Positions 50,824 through 59,592 of a stretch of DNA of 64,000 nucleotides are shown here, in pieces. This stretch comes from Methylobacterium frigidaeris (GTDB taxonomy: Bacteria > Pseudomonadota > Alphaproteobacteria > Rhizobiales > Beijerinckiaceae), in NCBI RefSeq assembly GCF_022179185.1, contig NZ_BPQJ01000011.1, positions 121,958-185,957 of the forward strand. The letters are read 5' to 3'. The notes under the pieces were generated by a model. It searched no databases, was not told the origin of the DNA, and saw nothing but the letters and a program-made list of their open reading frames with translations. The first letter of the stretch is position 1. Every line of letters starts with the position of its first letter. Made by a program: the position numbers and the translations under genes.

Positions 50824-52134
50824 TCAGAGCGGGAAGACCCCGAAGGCGACGGCCGCGAAGGTCATCACCACGGAGGCCGCGAGCAGGAACGGGAAGGTGA
50901 ACTTCTGGTGGTCGGCGAGGTCGATGCCGCAGAGGCCGCAGACCAGGAAGGTCGCGGGGGTGAGCGGGCTGACCGGGAAGCCGGTGGTCATCTGGCCGAG
51001 CAGCGCGCCCTGCGCCACCTGCAGCGGCGGCACGCCGAGCTGATGGGCGACCTCGGCCACCACCGGCAGCACGCCGAAGTAGAACGAGTCCGGGTCGAAC
51101 AGCATGCTGAGCGGCATCGAGACGAGGCCGAGCGTGAACGGGATGTGCGGGGCGAGGCCGGGGGGCACGAAGGCCACGGCACCCTGCGCCATCGCCTTCA
51201 GCATGCCCGTGCCCTGCATGATGCCGGTGAACACGCCGGCCGCCAGCAGGATCGACGCCATCAGGATCGCCGCCTTCGCGTGGGCGTCGATGCGCTGGCG
51301 CTGCGCGTCGACGCTCGGGTAGTTGATGATCAGCGCCAGCGCCGTGCCGAGCATGAACATCAAGGCCGGCGGGATCTTTTCCGCCATCAGCACCATGGTG
51401 CCGAGCACCGCGACGGTGAGGACGAGGTTCGGCCAGAACCGATCCGGCCGCCGCAAGGCCCGCTCCGCGTCGCTCAGCGCCCGCCCACCGGCAGCGACCG
51501 CCTCCGCGGCGCCGGCTCCGGCGCGCTTCAGCCGGCGCTCCTCCCGCAAACCGAGCCAGTACGAGACGGCGAAGATGAAGGCGAGGCCCACCGCCTGCAC
51601 CGGCACCAGCGGCGTGAAGATGTCGGGGATCGGCAGCTTCAGGGCGGCGGAGGCCCGGATCATCGGCCCGGTCCAGGGCAGGAAGTTCACGCCCGCCGCC
51701 AGCGACGCCGCGCAGGCGAGGATGCGCCGGTCGATCCCGACCCGATCGTAGAGCGGCAGCATCGCCGGAATGGTGATGAGGAAGGTCACCGCGCCCGAGC
51801 CGTCGAGGTGGATCAGCAGCGCGAGCAACGTCGTGCCGGGCACGATCCGGCTCGGCCGCGTGCCGACGGTGGCGAGGATCTTGTCGATGATCGGATCGAG
51901 CAGGCCAGCATCGCTGACGATGCCGAAGAACAGGATCGCGAACACGAACATCCCGACGACCGGCGCCAGGCTCTGGATGCCGGCGAGCACGAACTTGCCG
52001 GTGTCGAGCCCGAACCCGCCGACCAGGGCGGCGGCGACCGGGATCACGATCAGCGCCACGAGGGGCGACAGGCGCTTGGCCAGGATGGCGGCGAGCAACA
52101 AGGCGATCGTGCATAGGCCGAGCAGGGCCAGCAT
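50824..52134 (-). CDS. CitMHS family carboxylate transporter
   Basis: The 436-residue protein has about 12 transmembrane helices. Family motifs are LIHLDGSGAVTFLITIPAMLPLYDRVGIDRR, NFLPWTGPMIRAS and the second-half SMLFDPDSFYFGVLPVV. CitMHS proteins import citrate with metal ions or protons; the actual substrate here is unknown. The ATG at 52134 follows GGGAGGAAAACG, an excellent Shine-Dalgarno sequence. It is divergent from a LysR regulator and upstream of the AtuA pair. Confidence 0.92.
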   Translation of the reverse strand: MLALLGLCTIALLLAAILAKRLSPLVALIVIPVAAALVGGFGLDTGKFVLAGIQSLAPVVGMFVFAILFFGIVSDAGLLDPIIDKILATVGTRPSRIVPGTTLLALLIHLDGSGAVTFLITIPAMLPLYDRVGIDRRILACAASLAAGVNFLPWTGPMIRASAALKLPIPDIFTPLVPVQAVGLAFIFAVSYWLGLREERRLKRAGAGAAEAVAAGGRALSDAERALRRPDRFWPNLVLTVAVLGTMVLMAEKIPPALMFMLGTALALIINYPSVDAQRQRIDAHAKAAILMASILLAAGVFTGIMQGTGMLKAMAQGAVAFVPPGLAPHIPFTLGLVSMPLSMLFDPDSFYFGVLPVVAEVAHQLGVPPLQVAQGALLGQMTTGFPVSPLTPATFLVCGLCGIDLADHQKFTFPFLLAASVVMTFAAVAFGVFPL

Positions 52135-52240
52135 CGTTTTCCTCCCAGGGGTCTCGGCGCTCGGAGATGGCGCCGTTCGGTACGCCCAAATCACAACTCG
52201 GGCTCGGCGATCCGGCAATTGAAAAGATCGGATCGCCCGG

Positions 52241-52255
52241 ATAACGATCCGTTAT
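52241..52255. promoter_or_regulatory. LysR-type binding box overlapping the regulator start
   Basis: ATAACG-ATC-CGTTAT is a perfect 6-bp inverted repeat with a 3-base centre and fits the LysR consensus T-N11-A exactly (T42 to A54). It overlaps the LysR start codon at 52254 and lies about 105 bases from the divergent CitMHS start. A second repeat GGATCG/CGATCC (52230-52250) overlaps it. Autorepression and activation of the transporter operon are inferred. Confidence 0.65.
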
Positions 52256-53162
52256 GGATCTCAACCTGCGCCACGTCCGCGCCTTCGTGTCGGTCGCGCA
52301 TCTGCGCAGCTTCACCCGGGCGGCCGCCCTCCTGAACCTGTCGCAGCCGGCGCTCACGGTGCAGATCCGCCGGCTGGAGGAGGCGCTGGCGGTGCGCCTC
52401 CTCGACCGCAACAGCCGCAGCGTCGAGCCGACCCGGGTCGGGCGCGAGTTGCTGCCGGTGTTCCAGCGCGTGCTGCGCGAGCTCGACAGCGTCGTCATCG
52501 ACACCCGCGACCTCGCGGCGCGCCGCCACGGCATCGTGCGGATCGCGGCCCTGCCCTCGGTGGCGGCGGGCGTGCTGCCGGACGCGATCGCGGCCTTCCG
52601 GGCGGCGCATCCGCGGATGAGCTTCGTCGTCAAGGACGCCATCGCCGAGCGTGTGCTGGCCCTGGTGCGGCGCGAGGAGGTCGATCTCGGCGTCACCGGC
52701 GGCGAGGTGCGCGATCCCGACGTCGCGGTGCTTGCTCGCGCGGCGGATGCCCTGCACGTGGTCTATCCCGCGGGCCACCCGATCGGGGACGTCGGGACCG
52801 TGACGCTGGAGGCTCTGTCCGAGTATCCGCTGGTGCTGATGGATGCCGAGACCAGCGTGCGCGTGGTGGTGGACGCCGCCTTCGTGGCCGCCGGCCGGCT
52901 GCCGGTGACGGCCTGCGAGGCGACCTACATGATGACGGCGGTGGGCATGGTGCGGGCCGGCCTCGGCCTCACGATCCTGCCGGGCTCCGCCCGCGAGATC
53001 CGGGCCGAGCCCGATTTGTGCTCGCGCGCGATCGCCGAGGCGAGCTTTTCCCGCCCGGTCTGTCTCATCGCCAAGGCCGGTCGCACGCTGCCGGCTGCGG
53101 CGGAGGATTTTCTGGAGGAGCTGGTGCCGGCTCTGGAGGCGGAATTCTCGGGGTTGAGGTGA
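52254..53162 (+). CDS. LysR family transcriptional regulator
   Basis: The 302-residue regulator has the LysR N-terminal helix-turn-helix MDLNLRHVRAFVSVAHLRSFTRAAALLNLSQPALTVQIRRLEEALAVRLLDR in pieces, followed by the periplasmic-binding-like effector domain. It is divergent from the CitMHS/AtuA operon, the usual position for a LysR activator of a catabolic operon. The effector is probably the transported carboxylate or a metabolite of it. Confidence 0.93.
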   Translation: MDLNLRHVRAFVSVAHLRSFTRAAALLNLSQPALTVQIRRLEEALAVRLLDRNSRSVEPTRVGRELLPVFQRVLRELDSVVIDTRDLAARRHGIVRIAALPSVAAGVLPDAIAAFRAAHPRMSFVVKDAIAERVLALVRREEVDLGVTGGEVRDPDVAVLARAADALHVVYPAGHPIGDVGTVTLEALSEYPLVLMDAETSVRVVVDAAFVAAGRLPVTACEATYMMTAVGMVRAGLGLTILPGSAREIRAEPDLCSRAIAEASFSRPVCLIAKAGRTLPAAAEDFLEELVPALEAEFSGLR

Positions 53163-53231
53163 AGCCCGACTTGGTCCCATTCGCGATGGGGTCGTGAGTG
53201 GGAGCAGACAGGTCGACCCGGACGAGGGTGC

Positions 53232-54755
53232 TCAGCCCCCGTACAGCCCCCTATGCGTCTCGCGCAGCAGGTTCTTCTGCACCTTGCCCATGGTGTTGCG
53301 GGGCAACTCGTCCGCGATGATGACGCGCTTGGGCAGCTTGAACTTGGCGAGCCGGCCTTCGAGGGCCGAGAGGATCCCGGCCTCGCTCGGGGCCTCCGCT
53401 CCGCGCGGCACCACCACGGCGGTGACGCCCTCGCCGAAATCCGGGTGCGGCACCCCGATCACCGCCGATTCGAGCACGCCGGGAAGCCCGTCGATCTCGG
53501 TCTCGACCTCCTTCGGGTAGACGTTGAAGCCCCCGGTGATGATCAGATCCTTGCCGCGCCCGACGATGTGGACGTAGCCGCGCTCGTCGAGCTTGCCGAG
53601 GTCGCCGGTGATGAAGAAGCCGTCGGCCTTGAACTCGGCGGCGGTCTTCTCCGGCATGCGCCAGTAGCCCTTGAACACGTTGGGGCCGCGCACCTCGATC
53701 ATGCCGACCTGGTCCGCCGCGAGTCCCCGGCCGGTCTCCGGGTCGACGACCCGCAGCGACACACCCGGCAGCGGGAACCCGACCGTGCCGGCGACCCGGT
53801 CGCCGTCATAGGGGTTCGACGTGCTCATGTTGGTCTCGGTCATGCCGTAGCGCTCGAGGATCGCGTGGCCGGTCCTCTCCTGCCACTCGCGATGGGTCTC
53901 GGCGAGCAAGGGCGCCGAGCCGGAGACGAACAGGCGCATGCCCGCGGTCGCCTCGCGGGTCAGGCCCGGCTCCTTGAGGAGCCGCGTGTAGAAGGTCGGC
54001 ACGCCCATCAGCGCTGTGGCCCGGCCCATCAGCGACAGGATCAGCGGCGGGTCGAGCTTCGGCAGGAAGATCATGCCCGCGCCCGACATCAGCACCGTGT
54101 TGGTGGCGACGAACAGGCCGTGGGTGTGGAACACCGGCAGGGCGTGGATCAGCACGTCCTCGGCGGTGAAGCGCCAGTAATCGACGAGCGTCAGGGCGTT
54201 CGACGACAGGTTGTCGTGGGTGAGCATCGCGCCCTTCGAGCGCCCGGTGGTGCCCGAGGTGTAGAGGATCGCCGCCAGGTCGTCCGAGGCGCGGGACACG
54301 TCGGCGAAGTCGCCGGTCTGGTCCGCAGCCTCCGCCGCCATGGTGCCCTCGCCCTTGGCGTCGAGGGTACCGACCTGCTTGACGTTCGCCGCCTCGGCCA
54401 CGGGCCTCAAGGCGTCGAGCTTCCCGGGGTCGCAGACGAACAAAGCCGGCTCGGCGTCGCCCAGGAAATAGGCGATCTCGGCCGGGGTGTAGCCGGTGTT
54501 GAGCGGCAGGAAGACCGCACCCGCCCGCACGCAGCCGAGATAGAGCGCGATCACCGCCGGGCTCTTCTCGACCTGCACCGCCACCCGGTCGCCGGGCGCG
54601 ACGCCGAGGCCGACCAGCGCCGCGGCGTAGCGGCCGGATTCGGCGATCAGGTCGGCGTAGCTCCAGCGCAGGCCCTCGGGGGTCTCGAGGAAGACCTTGG
54701 CCGCCGGATCGGTGGGGAGGCGGGAGCGGACGATGTCGAAGAAGTGGTTGGACAT
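53232..54755 (-). CDS. matB: Malonyl-CoA synthetase
   Basis: The 507-residue adenylate-forming enzyme converts malonate, CoA and ATP to malonyl-CoA. The AMP motif is AILYTSGTTGRSKGAMLTHDNL; HALPVFHTHGLFV, ERYGMTETNMSTSNPYDGDRVAGTVG and GRGKDLIITGGFNVYPKEVE follow. The RYGMTET.M..SNPYDG.R form is characteristic of MatB/ACSF3 rather than general acyl-CoA ligases. The genomic context (malonyl-CoA decarboxylase and TRAP transporter) agrees. It is the last gene of the malonate operon. Confidence 0.95.
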   Translation of the reverse strand: MSNHFFDIVRSRLPTDPAAKVFLETPEGLRWSYADLIAESGRYAAALVGLGVAPGDRVAVQVEKSPAVIALYLGCVRAGAVFLPLNTGYTPAEIAYFLGDAEPALFVCDPGKLDALRPVAEAANVKQVGTLDAKGEGTMAAEAADQTGDFADVSRASDDLAAILYTSGTTGRSKGAMLTHDNLSSNALTLVDYWRFTAEDVLIHALPVFHTHGLFVATNTVLMSGAGMIFLPKLDPPLILSLMGRATALMGVPTFYTRLLKEPGLTREATAGMRLFVSGSAPLLAETHREWQERTGHAILERYGMTETNMSTSNPYDGDRVAGTVGFPLPGVSLRVVDPETGRGLAADQVGMIEVRGPNVFKGYWRMPEKTAAEFKADGFFITGDLGKLDERGYVHIVGRGKDLIITGGFNVYPKEVETEIDGLPGVLESAVIGVPHPDFGEGVTAVVVPRGAEAPSEAGILSALEGRLAKFKLPKRVIIADELPRNTMGKVQKNLLRETHRGLYGG

Positions 54756-54854
54756 GGGGGACTCTTCAGTCGTCGGCGAGATGAGCGGCCACGCCGTCCA
54801 CTCGAAGAATGCGGGTTTCTCCTCTCCCCGCCCGCGGGGAGAGGAGGATGTGCA

Positions 54855-56393
54855 CTACGCCTCCGCCAGCGCCACGGACCGGGCCGGCGGCAGGTTCTGG
54901 CGCAGCTCGCGGTTGACGGTGAGCGAGGCCGAGACGGTGCCGAGATTGGCGTAGGTCTCGTGGTTCTTCTCGATCGCCGCGAGGTCGTAGAGGTAGTTGA
55001 CCATCAGGCCGTAGCCCTGGGACAGGCCCTTCGGCGAGACGTCGCCGAGGAAGTTCAGGCGCTCCAGGCGGGCGCCGTTGCCGAGGTGGAACCGCGCCAC
55101 CGGGTCGACCGGCTTGCCGCGGGGGGTCTTGGCCCGCAGGAAGTAGTAGGCGGCGGCCGGCAGCAGGGCCTTCTTCACCGCGTCGGCCTTGGCCTTGTCG
55201 GTGTGCCAGTCGGGCTGGTCGAGGAGGCGCAGGGTCTCGACGTCCTCGCGTGTCAGCCCCTGCGGCGCTTCGGACCGGCGCTCGCGGTCGAGCCAGGTGC
55301 GGAAGGTCGGCACCGGCGAGAGGGTCACGAAGGTCTTCAGCGCCGGCATCTCGCGGCAGAGATCCTCCACCACCTGCTTGATCAGGAAGTTGCCGAACGT
55401 GATGCCGGCCAGGCCCTTCTGGCAGTTCGAGATCGAGTAGAAGATGGCGGTCGTCGCCTCACGGGTATCGGTCGGCCGGCGATCGTTGGCGAGGATCGGG
55501 GCGATCGCCGCCGCGATGCCGGTGGTGAGCGCCACCTCGACGAAGATCAGCGGCTCGTCGAGGAGCGCCGGGTGGAAGAAGGCGAAGCAGCGCCGGTCCG
55601 GCGGCTCGATGCGCCGGCGCAGGTCGTCCCAGCCCGAGATCGCGTGCACCGCCTCGTAGCGGATGATCTTCTCCAGGATGTGGGCCGGGGTGGTCCAGTC
55701 GATCCGGCGCAAGACCAGGAAGCCGCGGTTGAACCACGACGCGAACAGGTGCTCGAAATCGGAATCGAGGCTGTCGACCGCCTCGGCCAGGGCCGCGTCC
55801 GGCTTGTCGGCCTTGCGGGCGGCGTCGCGCAACGAGAACAGGTCCTCGCGCATCCGCACGAGCGCGATCGTGCCGTCGCGGGCGAGGTTGAGGCGGCGGA
55901 TCAGTTCCTGCGAGCGCGGTTCGGCCGCCTCGTGCAGGCGACCCAGGGTCGCCCGGGACGGCGCCTTGGCGTAGGCCGCGATGGCGCCCTCCACCGCCGC
56001 GTGGTCGGCCCCGAACTCGAGGGCGATGCGGCGCAGGAAGTCGTGGCGATCCTCGCGCCCGAAGCTCTCGTAGCGGTCGAGGATGATGCGCGCGAGCGCG
56101 ACGCCCGAGGCCTCGCCGCGCCGGGAGATCAGGTCCTCGCAGAGCTTCACCACCTCGGCCACGCTCGCCTTGGCGAGGTCGCCGCGGCCGAAGGCGATCA
56201 GCCCGCGGCCCCGGTCCGAGATGCTCTGGAGGAGGTCGCCGAGGAACGAGATCGCCGCCATATCGCTCTCATCACGTCCGGGCCGTGCCCGCGGATCGGG
56301 GCCGTCGCCGCTCATCGGAAGATCGGGCTCCGCGGGGGACGCGGAGAGGAGGGAGGGGCGCCACCGCGCAGCGCCCCGTTTCGCCCCGGTCAT
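54855..56393 (-). CDS. matA: Malonyl-CoA decarboxylase
   Basis: The 512-residue enzyme decarboxylates malonyl-CoA to acetyl-CoA. Family segments are YEAVHAISGWDDLRRRIEPPDRRCFAFFHPALLDEPLIFVEVALT in pieces, FYSISNCQKGLAGITFGNFLIKQVVEDL, FVTLSPVPTFRTWLD and the C-terminal FHLGNGARLERLNFLGDVSPKGLSQ. The ATG at 56393 follows AGAGG and lies 10 bases after the TRAP gene; ATGs at 56315 and 56261 are alternatives because the first ~44 residues are not conserved. A 99-base gap separates it from matB. Confidence 0.95.
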   Translation of the reverse strand: MTGAKRGAARWRPSLLSASPAEPDLPMSGDGPDPRARPGRDESDMAAISFLGDLLQSISDRGRGLIAFGRGDLAKASVAEVVKLCEDLISRRGEASGVALARIILDRYESFGREDRHDFLRRIALEFGADHAAVEGAIAAYAKAPSRATLGRLHEAAEPRSQELIRRLNLARDGTIALVRMREDLFSLRDAARKADKPDAALAEAVDSLDSDFEHLFASWFNRGFLVLRRIDWTTPAHILEKIIRYEAVHAISGWDDLRRRIEPPDRRCFAFFHPALLDEPLIFVEVALTTGIAAAIAPILANDRRPTDTREATTAIFYSISNCQKGLAGITFGNFLIKQVVEDLCREMPALKTFVTLSPVPTFRTWLDRERRSEAPQGLTREDVETLRLLDQPDWHTDKAKADAVKKALLPAAAYYFLRAKTPRGKPVDPVARFHLGNGARLERLNFLGDVSPKGLSQGYGLMVNYLYDLAAIEKNHETYANLGTVSASLTVNRELRQNLPPARSVALAEA

Positions 56394-56403
56394 GGTGACG
56401 CCT

Positions 56404-57756
56404 CTACTTGGTCGAGGGCAAGAGGAGATCCGGCAGCCACAGCGCGATGCCGGGGGCGACGCAGAGGACCAGGATCGCCACGGCCATCAGGATCACGAAG
56501 GGCAGGGTGCCCCAGATGATCTCGGAGAGCGGGATGTCGGGGGCGATGTTCTTGATGACGAAGATGTTGAGACCGACCGGCGGGTGGATCAGGCCCATCT
56601 CCATGGTGATCGTCATCACCACGCCGAACCAGACCAGGTCGAACCCCGCCTCCTTGAGCGGCGGCAGGATGATCGGCGCGGTCATCAGGATGATCGAGAC
56701 CGGCGGCAGGAAGAAGCCGAGGCCCACCACCAGGAGCAGGATGGTCAGCAGCAGGAGCCAGGGCGAGAGATGCATCGCCACGATCGCGGCCGCCGCGGCC
56801 TGCGAGATGTGGAGGTAGCTCATCACGTAGGCGTAGAGCAGCGACATGCCGATGATCAGCATCAGCATGGTGGATTCGCGCAACGTCGCGATCAGGATCG
56901 GGCTCACGTCCCGGGCGCGCCACACCCCGTAGATGCAGGCGATCAGCGCGAGCGCCAGGATGCCGCCGAGACCCGCCGTCTCCGAGGGCGTGGCGTAGCC
57001 GCCGTAGAGCGCCACCATCACGCCGGTGAGCAGCACCACGAAGGGCAGCACCCGCGGCAGGGTCGAGAAGCGCTGCGCCATCGAGTAGCGGTCTTCCGCC
57101 AGGATCGGGTGCTCGGGCCCGCCGGTGACGTAGGCCGCCCGCGCCATCGCGAATTCGCGCCGGAACCGCCAGGCGGCGTAGGCGGCAAACAGCAGGACGA
57201 GCAGCAGCCCCGGGCCGATGCCGGCGAGGAAGAGCCGCCCCAGCGACTGCTCCGCCGCCACCGCGTAGAGGATCATGGTGATCGAGGGAGGCAGCAGGAT
57301 GCCGAGCGTGCCGCCCGCCGCGATGATGCCGGCGGCGAAGCCTCCGGAATAGCCGCGCCTGCGCATCTCCGGGATGCCGGCCGAGCCGATCGCCGAGCAG
57401 GTCGCCGGGCTCGACCCCGCCATGGCCGCGAAGAGCGCGCAGGCGAAGACGTTGGCGATGCCGAGGCCCCCCGGGATCTTGTGCATCCAGGCATGCATCG
57501 CCGAGTAGAGGTCCTGGCCCGCCTTCGACCGGCCGATCGCCGCGCCCTTCAGGATGAAGAGCGGGATCGACAGGAGGGTGATCGAGGCCATCTCCTCGTA
57601 GACGTTCTGCGCCACCGTATCGAGGGAGGCACCGGGCATGAAGGCCAGCATGAAGACCAGCGCCACCGCCCCGAGCGCGAAGGCGATCGGGATGCCGGCG
57701 AGCATCGCCCCCAAGGTGGCCCCCGCGTAGAGGGTGCCGATGATCGCGGTGCTCAT
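56404..57756 (-). CDS. matM: TRAP transporter large permease (malonate)
   Basis: The 450-residue DctM-type subunit has about 12-13 helices with GIPIAFALGAVALVFML, LSIPLFILKGAAIGRS, AGSSPATCSAIGSAGIPEMRRRGY, AAGGTLGILLPPSI and MGLIHPPVGLNIFVIK, all typical. It forms the transport channel driven by an ion gradient. The start overlaps the small permease stop by ATGA. The substrate malonate is inferred from matA and matB in the same operon, as in the matPQMAB operon of Sinorhizobium meliloti. Confidence 0.94.
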   Translation of the reverse strand: MSTAIIGTLYAGATLGAMLAGIPIAFALGAVALVFMLAFMPGASLDTVAQNVYEEMASITLLSIPLFILKGAAIGRSKAGQDLYSAMHAWMHKIPGGLGIANVFACALFAAMAGSSPATCSAIGSAGIPEMRRRGYSGGFAAGIIAAGGTLGILLPPSITMILYAVAAEQSLGRLFLAGIGPGLLLVLLFAAYAAWRFRREFAMARAAYVTGGPEHPILAEDRYSMAQRFSTLPRVLPFVVLLTGVMVALYGGYATPSETAGLGGILALALIACIYGVWRARDVSPILIATLRESTMLMLIIGMSLLYAYVMSYLHISQAAAAAIVAMHLSPWLLLLTILLLVVGLGFFLPPVSIILMTAPIILPPLKEAGFDLVWFGVVMTITMEMGLIHPPVGLNIFVIKNIAPDIPLSEIIWGTLPFVILMAVAILVLCVAPGIALWLPDLLLPSTK

Positions 57757-58415
57757 CGGGCGGGTCCTCTCGGAGGGGCGTTCTGGCCGGTGCGAGCACC
57801 GGCATTTAGATCGGCGCCCAGACCGATCTTCGGGTCGGCGAAGCCGGCCGCCTCCGGGCCGCGGGCGACGGCCTCGGCGATCTGGAGCAGGAACTGCAGG
57901 GCGAGCAGCGTCATGCCGACGGCCATCAGCGAGTAGGGGATCCAGAGCGGCGGGCCCCAGGTCGATTGCGAGATCTGGCCGTCGACCCAGGCCTCGTGCA
58001 GCAGGGTCCAGCTCTTCCAGGCGAAGAAGGCCACGAAGCCGAGGCTGACCACGTCGGCGAGGAGCAGACGCAGGCGGTTGGCCCGCGGCGGCAGGAGCCC
58101 GGTCAGCGCCTCGATGGCGACGTGGCCGCGCCGGGCCTGGACGCCCGCCGCCGACAGGAAGGTGGCGCCGACGATCAGGAACACCGCCGTCTCGTCCTGC
58201 CACTCCGTCGGGATCTTCAGGAAGTAGCGGACGACGACGCTGTAGCTCAGCACCAGGCAGGCCGCCACCAGGGCGACGCCGCCGAGGAGCAGGATCAGCC
58301 GGTTGAGGCCGCCCATGGCGGCGTCAATCGCCGCGAGGGGGCCGGGCAGCCGGACCCGCGCGCTCGCGCGCTCCGGCTCGGCGGCGGCGGAGGCCGCGTC
58401 GAAGGCGTGGCTCAC
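57753..58415 (-). CDS. matQ: TRAP transporter small permease (malonate)
   Basis: The 220-residue DctQ-type subunit has four helices. LSYSVVVRYFLKIPTEWQDETAVFLIVGATFLSAAGVQARRGHVAIEAL contains the conserved E..F.....FLGA..A.R...H pattern in variant form. Its N-terminal ~35 and C-terminal ~30 residues are polar and extend beyond the core family. The GTG at 58415 overlaps the matP stop (GTGA) and its own stop overlaps matM (ATGA), so the three transporter genes are translationally coupled. Confidence 0.9.
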   Translation of the reverse strand: MSHAFDAASAAAEPERASARVRLPGPLAAIDAAMGGLNRLILLLGGVALVAACLVLSYSVVVRYFLKIPTEWQDETAVFLIVGATFLSAAGVQARRGHVAIEALTGLLPPRANRLRLLLADVVSLGFVAFFAWKSWTLLHEAWVDGQISQSTWGPPLWIPYSLMAVGMTLLALQFLLQIAEAVARGPEAAGFADPKIGLGADLNAGARTGQNAPPRGPAR

Positions 58416-59431
58416 GCGACCGCCTCCGCGAGCTTCAGCATCTCGGCGCAGGAGGACGACTTCGCCGCGTAGTCCTTCCAGGCCGAATCGCGGGCGATGT
58501 CGCGCCAGCGGTTGAGCGTCGCCTCGTCGAGGGTCTCGACCTTGGCGCCGGCCTTGCCGAAGATCTGCTCGACCCGCGTGTCGTCGGCCTTCGCGCCCTC
58601 CTGGCCGAAGGCTTCGAGCTCGGCACCGACCGCCATGATCAGGTCGCGCTGGTCCTTGGGCAGGCCATCGAAGATCGCCTTCGACATCATGATCGGTTCG
58701 AGCATGAACCAGTAGGAGCGGCCGCGGCCCGAGGTGAGGGACTTCGACAGCTCCTCGAGCCGGAACGAGATCAGGCTGGTCGAGGAGGTGATGACCGCGT
58801 CGCAGGCGCCGGTCTGCATCGCCGCGTAGGATTCGTTCGAGGGCAGGCTGAGGGTGGCGGCGCCCGCGGCCTTCATCATCAGGTCCATCTCGCGCGAGCC
58901 GCCGCGGACCTTCAGGCCCTTGGCGTCCTCCGGCCGCACCAGCGGGCGGTCGCGGCTCGCCACGCCCCCGGCCTGCCAGACCCAGGAGACGAGCACGATG
59001 TTCTTCGACAGCAAGATCTCGGTGAGCTTGCGGCCGACCGGCGCGGACTTCCAGGCCATCGCCTGCTGATAGGAGGTCACGAGCGCCGGCATCAGCCCGA
59101 TATTGGTCTCCGGCACCTCGCCGCCGGCATAGGGCAGCGGGTAGAGGCTCATGTCGAGCGCCCCTTTGCGCATCGCGCTGAACTGGGCGTTCGTCTTCAT
59201 CAGCGACGAGCCGGGATAGACCTGGACGTCGAGGGCGCCCTTCGAGCGCTCCTTCACCGCCGCCGCGAATTTGCGGCACATCCGATCGCGAAAATCGCCC
59301 TCGTCGATCGTGCCGCCCGGGAACTGGTGCGAGAGCTTCAGGGTCGTGGCGGCCTGCGCGGCACGCCCGAGGCCGACCAGGGCGGGGGCGGCGAGGCCGG
59401 CGGCCAAGACGGAACGGCGGGTGAAGGCCAT
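58412..59431 (-). CDS. matP: TRAP transporter substrate-binding protein (malonate)
   Basis: The 339-residue DctP-type periplasmic protein has a twin-arginine-like signal peptide (TRRSVLAAGLAAPALVGLGRAAQA). LKLSHQFPGGTIDEGDFRDRMCRKF, VQVYPGSSLMKTNAQFSAMRKGALDM, and KGLKVRGGSREMD, where the conserved carboxylate-binding Arg lies, are typical. It binds malonate by inference from the operon. It is the first gene of the operon, divergent from the GntR regulator. Confidence 0.92.
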   Translation of the reverse strand: MAFTRRSVLAAGLAAPALVGLGRAAQAATTLKLSHQFPGGTIDEGDFRDRMCRKFAAAVKERSKGALDVQVYPGSSLMKTNAQFSAMRKGALDMSLYPLPYAGGEVPETNIGLMPALVTSYQQAMAWKSAPVGRKLTEILLSKNIVLVSWVWQAGGVASRDRPLVRPEDAKGLKVRGGSREMDLMMKAAGAATLSLPSNESYAAMQTGACDAVITSSTSLISFRLEELSKSLTSGRGRSYWFMLEPIMMSKAIFDGLPKDQRDLIMAVGAELEAFGQEGAKADDTRVEQIFGKAGAKVETLDEATLNRWRDIARDSAWKDYAAKSSSCAEMLKLAEAVA

Positions 59432-59529
59432 GGCGTTTCCTCTGGAGGGAGCGCGGCTCTCGACCCGCGTCTCACGATATTGACGCAAGGGCAGGTTGCT
59501 GTCCCGCCGCATCATGCAGCCAGAAGACG

Positions 59530-59570
59530 CCAATCTTGTATATTTTGTCAACGTTGGTGCATATTCACCG
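59530..59570. promoter_or_regulatory. A+T-rich divergent control region of the malonate cluster
   Basis: Within the 161-base gap between matP and the GntR gene, this stretch is unusually A+T-rich (CTTGTATATTTTGTCAACG) and carries CAACGTTG (59549-59556) and the near-palindrome GGTGCATATTCACC (59556-59569). It is the natural place for promoters and for the GntR operator. Exact boundaries are uncertain. Confidence 0.45.
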
Positions 59571-59592
59571 ATGGTGGAAGGCGGGATCGACC

